NCBI GenBank assembly: GCA_002787615.1
Contig: PCXJ01000081.1
Span: forward strand, 1 to 7,246
Length of the DNA stretch: 7,246 nucleotides
Direction: 5' to 3'
Source of the DNA: Alphaproteobacteria bacterium CG11_big_fil_rev_8_21_14_0_20_44_7
GTDB taxonomy: Bacteria; Pseudomonadota; Alphaproteobacteria; Rickettsiales; 21-14-0-20-44-7
The notes beneath the pieces are model-generated. The model did not search any database and was not told where the DNA came from. It saw only the letters and a program-made list of their open reading frames with translations. This document shows, one piece after another, positions 1 to 6,057 of this stretch (the stretch's first letter is position 1; each line of letters opens with the position of its first letter). The translations under genes were made by a program, and so were the position numbers.

Positions 1-72
1 ATAAGTGATTATTTTTATATGACTTAACCTGAAATTGCAACTTCAATGAGCTCAAAATCAGAGAGATTATTT

Positions 73-180
73 CATAATTAAGAATTCTACTAGGCAAACA
101 AGGCGAAGATGAGGAAGTGTACAAAATGGTACATGACCGAATCTGAGACCGAAGTTTAACGACGTAGAAAATTAATTATG
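73..180. repeat. concentric imperfect palindrome, candidate dispersed palindromic element
   Basis: Outer arms at 73-90 (CATAATTAAGAATTCTAC) and 164-180 (reverse complement CATAATTAATTTTCTAC) match over 9 bp plus 6 bp, interrupted by a short unequal internal loop. Further pairs nest inside on nearly the same axis: AAAC 96-99 with GTTT 154-157, AGAT 107-110 with ATCT 141-144, GG 113-114 with CC 137-138, and a central TGTAC 118-122 with GTACA 129-133 around the six-base loop AAAATG. Coordinate sums of the paired positions stay between 251 and 254, so this is one long degraded palindrome and not several unrelated hairpins. No coding frame is evident. The form resembles a small non-autonomous palindromic element of the kind dispersed in bacterial genomes. 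That identity is inferred, because only one copy lies in this window. It could instead act as an RNA structure at the 3' end of the carB transcript. Confidence 0.6.
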
Positions 181-198
181 GAGCAATCAACCATAATT
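174..198 (-). terminator. hairpin across the carB stop codon, possible weak terminator
   Basis: AATTATGG at 174-181 and CCATAATT at 191-198 form a perfect 8-bp inverted repeat with a 9-base loop that contains the carB stop codon (187-189). Read on the minus strand, the stem is followed by AATTTTCT, which has only four consecutive T. The stem has just two G-C pairs, so it would be a poor intrinsic terminator alone. Its left arm is also part of the outer arm of the larger palindrome at 73-180, so the two structures are mutually exclusive. A role in 3'-end formation or transcript stability is possible but not shown. Confidence 0.3.
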
Positions 199-3100
199 CT
201 GCAATGGCGTTGGCTTCATATCGGCTTTTTTCATTGCTTCAATTGCCTGCGTAATCGCCAGCGCACCGGTGATTGTGGTGGTATATGGGATTTTCTGCGT
301 GAGCGCAGTTGAGCGAATGGAAAAACTATCCGCCAGCGCCTTCGCGCCATCTGTGGTGTTTAGCACTAAATGAATCTCTCCATTTTTCATAATATCCACA
401 ATATGTGGCCTGCCCTCACGCACCTTATTTATATGCCGCACTGTCACTTTTGCCGCTTCCAGCGCCTTTGCCGTTCCATGCGTTGCCACAATCCCATAGC
501 CGAGTTTTGACAAACGCTTGCCGATATCCACTGCTGATTTTTTATCTTCTTCTTTTACCGAAAGGAATACATTGCCCTGCATTGGCAAATGATTTCCTGC
601 CGAAATTTGTGATTTGGCAAATGCCATCCCGAAATCACGGTCAATACCCATAGCTTCACCGGTTGATTTCATTTCCGGCCCTAAAACCGTATCCACACCG
701 GGGAAGCGTGCAAATGGGAAAACGGCTTCTTTCACCGCAACATGCTTGAGCTTTTTATGTTTGAGCTTGAAGCTCGCCAAAGCCTCACCCGCCATAATCT
801 TCGTAGCGATTTTTGCAATTTGCACACCGATAGTTTTTGCGACAAAAGGCACGGTTCGGCTGGCGCGCGGATTCACCTCAATCACATAAATCTCACCGTC
901 TTTGACCGCATATTGCACATTCATCAGCCCAACCACTCCCAGTGCCAGAGCCAACTTCTCGGTTTCTTCGCGCACTTCCGCAATCACTTTATCACTTAAC
1001 GAATATGGCGGCAAAGAGCAGGCAGAATCTCCGCTATGAATCCCCGCCTCTTCAATATGCTCCATGATTCCGGCAACAAAAACATCCTTGCCATCGCACA
1101 AACAATCAACATCCAACTCGGTTGCATTTTTCAGATACATATCCACCAAAACTGGGCTTGCAAACAATTTGCCTTTGAACTGAATTTGCATTTCATCAAT
1201 CCAGCTTTGCAGCTCGGTTGAATCGGCAATAATCGCCATTGCCCGCCCGCCAAGAACATATGAAGGACGCACAAGCACAGGGTAGCCAATGCTTTCAGCT
1301 TTTTTAATCACTTCATCTTCTTTAAATGCAATATCAGATTTTGGCTGTTTAAGCTCCAATTTATCGAGTAATTTGCGGAATAAATCGCGGTCTTCCGCTA
1401 AATCAATCGCATCGGGCTGCGTGCCGATAATCGGAATTTCAGCTTCAAGCAAGGCATGGCTCAATTTCAACGGAGTCTGCCCGCCAAACTGCACAATAAC
1501 TCCGAGCAATTCGCCGCGTTCCATCTCTTTTTTGCAAATTTCAATCACATGTTCAGCCGTCAAAGGCTCAAAATATAAGCGGTCAGAAGTGTCATAATCA
1601 GTGGAAACCGTTTCAGGATTGCAATTAACCATAATCGCCTCAATCCCCATTTCCTTGAGGGCATAAGCCGCATGCACGCAAGTATAATCAAATTCAATGC
1701 CCTGTCCAATTCGGTTTGGGCCGCCGCCGAGAATTATAACTTTGCGCTTGTCGGAAACTTCCGCCTCGCAATCCGGCTGATTAATTCCATCGCCTTCATA
1801 AGCGCTATACATATATGCCGTACTAGCCGCAAATTCCGCCGCGCATGAATCCACACGTTTATACACGGGGCGCACGCCAAGCTTATGGCGTAATGCGCGA
1901 ATTTCTAACTCAGATTTTCCCGATAACTCCGCAATTTTCGCATCGGTAAATCCAAGTTTTTTATATTTTAATAGTGTGTTTTTATCAAAATTCTCAACCT
2001 TCGATTCAAAGCTCACAATTTCCTGCAATTGCTCCACGAACCATGGGTCAAATCCGCTAAGCTGGCAGATTTCTTGCACGGGAATCCCCATTCGCAGGGC
2101 TTCACCAATCACCAAGATTCTATCAGGTGTCATTTTTGCGAGAGCTTGTTTGATTTCCTCAATATTCATCTTTTTCGGACTATCCAGCCCCGTATATCCG
2201 GTTTCCATACTGGTTAGCGCCTTTTGCAAAGCTTCGGGGAAACTGCGCCCAATCGCCATTGCCTCGCCAACAGATTTCATGCTTGAGCCAAGCTCCACTT
2301 TTGCGCCGGCAAATTTTTCAAATGTAAAACGCGGGATTTTCACTACAATATAATCAATTGTCGGCTCAAAAGATGCCGGAGTTTTTCCGCCGGTCACATC
2401 ATTGGCGATTTCATCCAGCGTATATCCCACCGCCAATTTCGCTGCCACTTTTGCAATCGGGAAGCCTGTTGCCTTAGAAGCCAAAGCAGATGAACGGCTA
2501 ACGCGCGGGTTCATTTCAATCACAATCATGCGCCCATCCACAGGGTTCACCGCAAATTGCACATTTGAGCCACCGGTTTCCACACCAATTTCACGCAGAA
2601 CTGCCAGCGATGCGTTGCGCATAATCTGATATTCCTTATCTGTCAGCGTCAGCGCGGGCGCAACCGTGATTGAATCTCCGGTATGCACGCCCATCGGGTC
2701 AATATTTTCGATACTACAAATTATGATGCAATTATCATTCTTATCGCGCACCACTTCCATTTCATATTCTTTCCAGCCGACAATGCTTTCCTCAATCAGC
2801 ACTTCGGTAGTTGGCGAGGCATCAAGCCCGCTTGCCACAATCTCTTCAAACTCTTCAATATTATAGGCTAGCCCACCGCCTTGCCCGCCCATGGTGAATG
2901 AGGGACGAATAATCATCGGCAATCCGATATCCTTCAAAATCTCACGCGCCTCTTCCATAGAATGCGCAACACCGGAACGCGGCATATCCAGCCCGATTTT
3001 TTCCATCGCCTGCTTGAATAAATCGCGGTCTTCGGCTTTTTCAATCGCTTCTTCCGAAGCACCGATAAGCTGCACACCATGTTTATCCAGCACGCCGCTT

Positions 3101-3411
3101 TTATAAACTGCCAATGCCGTATTCAGCGCCGTTTGCCCGCCCATAGTCGGCAGCAACGCATCCGGCTTTTCCTTTATGATAATCTTTTCAACAATTTCAG
3201 GAGTAATCGGCTCAATATATGTAGCATCCGCTAATTCCGGGTCTGTCATGATGGTGGCAGGGTTGGAATTCAGCAGGATAATGCGATATCCATCTTCCTT
3301 TAGCGCCTTGACGGCTTGCGTTCCGGAATAATCAAACTCGCAGGCCTGACCGATAACAATCGGCCCCGCTCCAATGATGAGTATAGTTTTAATGTCTGTT
3401 CTTTTTGGCAT
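187..3411 (-). CDS. carB: carbamoyl-phosphate synthase large subunit
   Basis: Large subunit of carbamoyl-phosphate synthetase. It makes carbamoyl phosphate from bicarbonate, two ATP and ammonia delivered from glutamine by CarA, feeding arginine and pyrimidine synthesis in the cytoplasm. From the ATG at 3411 the protein has 1074 residues, against 1073 in E. coli. The first ATP-grasp half (about 1-400) keeps R129, R169, E215, N283, Q285, E299 and N301 at E. coli numbering, including MNPRVSRSS. An oligomerisation segment follows, then the second ATP-grasp half (about 555-940; GGGPNRIGQGIEFDY, RPSYVLGGRAM, EVNPRASRT), then a C-terminal MGS-like allosteric domain with THGT, NKVREGRPH and NTT. A GTG nine bases upstream is also open, but ATG is preferred: it gives the family N-terminus MPKRTDIK, and AAAGGTGG lies at Shine-Dalgarno distance before it. 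The GTG is inside that ribosome binding site. No frameshift was seen. carA is not adjacent, since the upstream neighbour is divergent, so the partner subunit must be encoded elsewhere. Confidence 0.98.
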   Translation of the reverse strand: MPKRTDIKTILIIGAGPIVIGQACEFDYSGTQAVKALKEDGYRIILLNSNPATIMTDPELADATYIEPITPEIVEKIIIKEKPDALLPTMGGQTALNTALAVYKSGVLDKHGVQLIGASEEAIEKAEDRDLFKQAMEKIGLDMPRSGVAHSMEEAREILKDIGLPMIIRPSFTMGGQGGGLAYNIEEFEEIVASGLDASPTTEVLIEESIVGWKEYEMEVVRDKNDNCIIICSIENIDPMGVHTGDSITVAPALTLTDKEYQIMRNASLAVLREIGVETGGSNVQFAVNPVDGRMIVIEMNPRVSRSSALASKATGFPIAKVAAKLAVGYTLDEIANDVTGGKTPASFEPTIDYIVVKIPRFTFEKFAGAKVELGSSMKSVGEAMAIGRSFPEALQKALTSMETGYTGLDSPKKMNIEEIKQALAKMTPDRILVIGEALRMGIPVQEICQLSGFDPWFVEQLQEIVSFESKVENFDKNTLLKYKKLGFTDAKIAELSGKSELEIRALRHKLGVRPVYKRVDSCAAEFAASTAYMYSAYEGDGINQPDCEAEVSDKRKVIILGGGPNRIGQGIEFDYTCVHAAYALKEMGIEAIMVNCNPETVSTDYDTSDRLYFEPLTAEHVIEICKKEMERGELLGVIVQFGGQTPLKLSHALLEAEIPIIGTQPDAIDLAEDRDLFRKLLDKLELKQPKSDIAFKEDEVIKKAESIGYPVLVRPSYVLGGRAMAIIADSTELQSWIDEMQIQFKGKLFASPVLVDMYLKNATELDVDCLCDGKDVFVAGIMEHIEEAGIHSGDSACSLPPYSLSDKVIAEVREETEKLALALGVVGLMNVQYAVKDGEIYVIEVNPRASRTVPFVAKTIGVQIAKIATKIMAGEALASFKLKHKKLKHVAVKEAVFPFARFPGVDTVLGPEMKSTGEAMGIDRDFGMAFAKSQISAGNHLPMQGNVFLSVKEEDKKSAVDIGKRLSKLGYGIVATHGTAKALEAAKVTVRHINKVREGRPHIVDIMKNGEIHLVLNTTDGAKALADSFSIRSTALTQKIPYTTTITGALAITQAIEAMKKADMKPTPLQNYG

Positions 3412-3447
3412 TAAAGCCACCTTTTAACGCCGCTTGCACAAATTGGC

Positions 3448-3476
3448 AATATAAAACCATAAATAAATTTGGCTAA
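3448..3476 (-). promoter_or_regulatory. candidate carB promoter in divergent spacer
   Basis: On the minus strand a TATATT hexamer (3448-3453) lies 17 bp downstream of TTAGCC (3471-3476), a weak match to TTGACA. It would start transcription around 3441 and give a leader of about 30 nt before the carB ATG, too short for an attenuator or riboswitch. The 92-bp spacer must also serve the divergent sulfotransferase gene. For that direction I see only a TAAAAT at 3474-3479 without a convincing -35 box. The region is very AT-rich, so chance matches are likely. Confidence 0.35.
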
Positions 3477-3503
3477 AATATTTTTGCGGGTTATGGTGAT
3501 TTC

Positions 3504-5003
3504 ATGTCAGATTCACCTGCTAATATAAAATCACCTGTAGTTCTTGTTAATAAAGGTGATGTGTTTTTTGAGGCTCATCAATATACAAAGGCGATTGAGT
3601 GCTATCTTTATGCGCGCGAATTAGACAAAACCAATCCCGCAATATATCTTCGCATGGGCAAGACGTTCATTTGCATGAAGATATATGACAGGGCAGAAGA
3701 AGCCTTAAGGCTGGTTTTGGCATCCAATGAATCCAGCGCAGAGGCTTATGCTCTTTATGCTCAGGCAATATTATTGCAAGGCAGAGTTTCGCAAGCGCGG
3801 GAAATCCTTGAAGAAATTCTCAAAAAAGATTTGAGCGTGTATGAGCGTTATGTAGCATTACAAGCTTATTCCACAACTTTATCACAATTGGGTGAAACAG
3901 AAAAAGCCATAGAAATTTGTGAAGAAATTCTGGAAACTCATCCGGAGCATTATTCATCGCTCATAACATTGCTAAGCCATAAAAAGGCAAAAGACCTGAA
4001 AGAGGGAATGCTGGATAAATATGAAAATATTGCCGCGAAAATAAAAGGGCTTGATAATTATGACGAGGATTTGTTTTACGCACTGGCAATGGCATTCAAT
4101 CAGCTAGGTGACTATAAAAAAGCCGCCAAATATTCACTGCGAGCAAATTCTATCCACGGTCATAAGAATAAGTTCGATTATGTAACCCATAAAAAGCTAG
4201 CCGATGCCACGATAGAGGTTTTTAACAAAGATTTTTTCGAACAACGCAAAGATTTCGGCGACCAAAACACCACCCCGATATTTGTAATCGGCATGCCACG
4301 CAGCTCAACCAGCTTAACCGAGCAAATACTGGCCAGCCATAGCAAGGTTTTTGGCTGCGGAGAATTATATACATTGGGGGATTTTGAGATTGCATTATCA
4401 AAGCGTTTGCAAAGCACGAAAGGCTATCCTTTCTGCGCCGTGGATCTGACAAAAGATGGCTCGCAGACACTTGCCAAAGAATATTATCAGGTAATTGAGA
4501 AGATGGGATATGACATTAAGGGCAAAATCACCGTTGATAAAATGCCGACAAATTTTTATTTCCTCGGCATAGCAGCATTATTATTCCCCAAAGCGAAAAT
4601 AATAAATTGTGTGCGTGATTTGCGTGATGTTGCAGTTTCAAACTATCTGCATAAATTCAATGTCAAAAACTTTTGGGCACAAAGTTTTGATGATATACAC
4701 CGGAAATGCACCCTATATAAAAGCTTGATGGAACATTGGAATGATGCTCTGCCGATAGATATATATAATATAGAATATAATAAATTGCTTGAAAATCCGG
4801 AAGAAGAAATCCGCAAGCTTTTAGATTATTGTGACCTTGAATGGCAGGATAGCTGCTTGAACTTCCATAAAACCGAGCGCGCCGTGCAAACTGCCAGTAA
4901 AACGCAAGTAAAGCAAAAGCTTTTCAAATCCTCACTCGGCAAATGGAAAAATTATGAGCCATATTTTGGCAAGGAGTTGAGAAAGATTGGCGAATTAAAC
5001 TAA
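3504..5003 (+). CDS. TPR-repeat sulfotransferase (PAPS-dependent, Sulfotransfer_3-like)
   Basis: A 499-residue two-part protein. Residues about 11-148 hold four consecutive TPR-like helix pairs (near 11-44, 45-78, 79-112 and 116-148), and a fifth lies near 187-219 (YALAMAFNQLGDYKKAAKYS). From about 256 to the end is a sulfotransferase domain. It has the 5'-phosphosulfate loop GMPRSSTS (263-270) followed by LTEQILASH, a DKMPTNF strand (345-351), the 3'-phosphate motif VRDLRDVAVSNY with R371 and S379, and the late TERAVQTAS segment (457-465). These are hallmarks of the TPR-sulfotransferases common in Alphaproteobacteria, which move sulfate from PAPS to an acceptor. The acceptor is unknown, and the TPRs probably bind a protein or peptide partner. 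There is no signal peptide or membrane segment, so it is likely cytosolic. The usual Gly after PRS is Ser here (S268). The ATG at 3504 has a weak upstream GGTGA. The gene stands alone between divergent carB and the str operon, with no PAPS-synthesis gene nearby. Confidence 0.9.
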   Translation: MSDSPANIKSPVVLVNKGDVFFEAHQYTKAIECYLYARELDKTNPAIYLRMGKTFICMKIYDRAEEALRLVLASNESSAEAYALYAQAILLQGRVSQAREILEEILKKDLSVYERYVALQAYSTTLSQLGETEKAIEICEEILETHPEHYSSLITLLSHKKAKDLKEGMLDKYENIAAKIKGLDNYDEDLFYALAMAFNQLGDYKKAAKYSLRANSIHGHKNKFDYVTHKKLADATIEVFNKDFFEQRKDFGDQNTTPIFVIGMPRSSTSLTEQILASHSKVFGCGELYTLGDFEIALSKRLQSTKGYPFCAVDLTKDGSQTLAKEYYQVIEKMGYDIKGKITVDKMPTNFYFLGIAALLFPKAKIINCVRDLRDVAVSNYLHKFNVKNFWAQSFDDIHRKCTLYKSLMEHWNDALPIDIYNIEYNKLLENPEEEIRKLLDYCDLEWQDSCLNFHKTERAVQTASKTQVKQKLFKSSLGKWKNYEPYFGKELRKIGELN

Positions 5004-5029
5004 AGTTTGAAAAACCCCCAATTTTCTAC

Positions 5030-5058
5030 TTGACTGCTTCTTTCCTTATGTATATATT
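5030..5058 (+). promoter_or_regulatory. sigma-70-type promoter of the str operon
   Basis: TTGACT (5030-5035) is followed after exactly 17 bp by TATATT (5053-5058), each one mismatch from consensus. The -35 box is preceded by C, giving CTTGAC, a form favoured in alphaproteobacterial promoters. Transcription would begin near 5065, followed by a GC-containing start region (CGCGCTCC lies just after the -10) and a leader of about 115 nt to rpsL. It sits only 26 bp after the sulfotransferase stop. I see no hairpin plus T-tract terminator in between, so some read-through from that gene could enter the operon. Confidence 0.8.
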
Positions 5059-5090
5059 CCGCGCTCCGATTCTTTTGGCAAAGGGTTGGA

Positions 5091-5132
5091 ATGACATTTC
5101 CGAAGCATAACGAAGCAAGGGAACGTCTTTAA
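5091..5132 (+). CDS. possible 13-codon leader ORF ahead of rpsL
   Basis: Within the predicted str leader an ATG opens a short frame, MTFPKHNEARERL, ending in TAA. AAAGGG upstream puts AAGG (5081-5084) six bases from the ATG, a better-placed Shine-Dalgarno sequence than that of the rpsL start itself. It ends 49 bases before rpsL. It has no run of a single amino acid typical of attenuation peptides and no terminator hairpin follows, so a regulatory role is speculative. A frame this short with an SD-like sequence can arise by chance. It is listed because the leader is otherwise unexplained. Confidence 0.25.
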   Translation: MTFPKHNEARERL

Positions 5133-5181
5133 AATTAACTATGGCTCTAGTTTTGGCCGAAAAACAAACAGGATATTTGAA

Positions 5182-5553
5182 ATGCCAACGATTAATCAAT
5201 TAGTGCGCAAATCGCGTAAGCGCAAACCAGCCCGTAACAAAGTCCCTGCATTGCAGTCCTGCCCGCAAAAACGCGGTGTATGTACTCAGGTAAAAACCGT
5301 AACTCCAAAAAAACCTAACTCCGCTATGCGTAAAGTTGCCCGTGTGCGCCTAACCAATGGCTATGAGGCATACGCTTATATCGGTGGTGAAGGCCATAAC
5401 CTGCAAGAGCATAGCGTGGTATTGATTCGCGGTGGTCGTGTAAAAGATCTTCCCGGTGTGCGCTATCACGTATTGCGTGGTACTTTGGATACACAGGGTG
5501 TTAAAGACAGAAAGCAACGCCGTTCATTGTACGGTGCTAAGAAACCAAAATAA
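5182..5553 (+). CDS. rpsL: 30S ribosomal protein S12
   Basis: Small-subunit protein at the decoding centre, where it contacts the codon-anticodon helix and influences accuracy. The 123 residues are the usual full length. Family signatures are intact: NQLVRKSRKRK at the N-terminus, CPQKRGVCTQV, TPKKPNSAMRK, YIGGEGHNLQEHSVVLIRGG and RVKDLPGVRYH. Lys43 and Lys88 (Met counted), the classic streptomycin-resistance positions, are both wild type. Asp89, the residue methylthiolated by RimO in other bacteria, is present. The start is supported by AGGA at 5170-5173, eight bases before the ATG. It is the first gene of the str operon here, 20 bp ahead of rpsG, and is driven by the promoter at 5030-5058. 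Confidence 0.98.
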   Translation: MPTINQLVRKSRKRKPARNKVPALQSCPQKRGVCTQVKTVTPKKPNSAMRKVARVRLTNGYEAYAYIGGEGHNLQEHSVVLIRGGRVKDLPGVRYHVLRGTLDTQGVKDRKQRRSLYGAKKPK

Positions 5554-5573
5554 GAAACTAGGGATATAAGACT

Positions 5574-6041
5574 ATGCGTAGAAGAGCCGCAGTAAAAAGA
5601 AAAGTAATTCCGGATGCAAAATATCATAATATTTTGCTGACAAAATTCATGAATGTTCTGATGTTAGACGGTAAAAAATCCGTGGCAGAAGGCATTGTAT
5701 ACGGTGCGCTGGAAATCGTTGAAAAGAAAACTAAGCAAGATGCGATTGAGGGCTTCTTGGAGGCGCTGAAAAAAGTACGTCCTTCAGTTGAAGTTCGTTC
5801 ACGTCGTGTTGGTGGTGCAACATACCAAGTTCCAATGGAAGTTCGTTATGACCGCTCCGTTGCGCTTGGCTTGCGCTGGCTTATCATTGCTGCACGTAAG
5901 CGTTCTGAAAAAACCATGCGCGAGCGCCTAGCAGGAGAAATTTTGGACGCACTTCAAGACAGAGGCGCGGCAGTTAAGAAACGTGAGGATACACATAAAA
6001 TGGCAGATGCTAACAAAGCATTTAGCCACTTTAAATGGTAA
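5574..6041 (+). CDS. rpsG: 30S ribosomal protein S7
   Basis: Primary 16S rRNA-binding protein that nucleates assembly of the 30S head and lies near the E site. At 155 residues it has the normal length for the short bacterial form. Conserved stretches include the basic N-terminus MRRRAAVKRK, FMNVLMLDGKKSVAEGIVYG, RPSVEVRSRRVGGATYQVP, ALGLRWLI and a C-terminal tail KMADANKAFSHFKW close to the alphaproteobacterial pattern. AGGGA at 5560-5564 lies nine bases before the ATG. The 20-bp gap after rpsL is too short for the intercistronic S7-binding structure that E. coli uses for autogenous control. Translational coupling or a site elsewhere in the leader would have to do that job. fusA follows after 16 bp. 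Confidence 0.98.
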   Translation: MRRRAAVKRKVIPDAKYHNILLTKFMNVLMLDGKKSVAEGIVYGALEIVEKKTKQDAIEGFLEALKKVRPSVEVRSRRVGGATYQVPMEVRYDRSVALGLRWLIIAARKRSEKTMRERLAGEILDALQDRGAAVKKREDTHKMADANKAFSHFKW

Positions 6042-6057
6042 TTTAGGAAGATAGAAA

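Noticed and set aside
1..72. End of a neighbouring gene or an RNA gene at the left edge
   Set aside because: No convincing coding frame, tRNA-like fold or other signal was visible in this AT-rich stretch.
1976..2353. 125-aa plus-strand open frame, and several smaller ones between 405 and 3106
   Set aside because: All are antisense to intact carB. They have no family motifs, and the opposite strand encodes continuous conserved CarB sequence.
3443..3479. TTGGCA with TAAAAT as a promoter for the sulfotransferase gene
   Set aside because: The spacer would be 25 bp, too long for a sigma-70 promoter, and no better-spaced pair stands out.
4178..4470. Two overlapping minus-strand open frames of about 80 aa inside the sulfotransferase gene
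   Set aside because: The plus strand carries the PAPS-binding loop and conserved flanks here. The minus frames have no motifs.
5004..5029. Possible terminator after the sulfotransferase gene
   Set aside because: There is a run of C and an AT-rich stretch but no inverted repeat that forms a stem before a T-tract.
5141..5203. 20-codon frame MALVLAEKQTGYLKCQRLIN overlapping the rpsL start
   Set aside because: No Shine-Dalgarno sequence precedes its ATG, and it runs out of frame into rpsL. It is weaker than the 13-codon frame at 5091 and probably chance.
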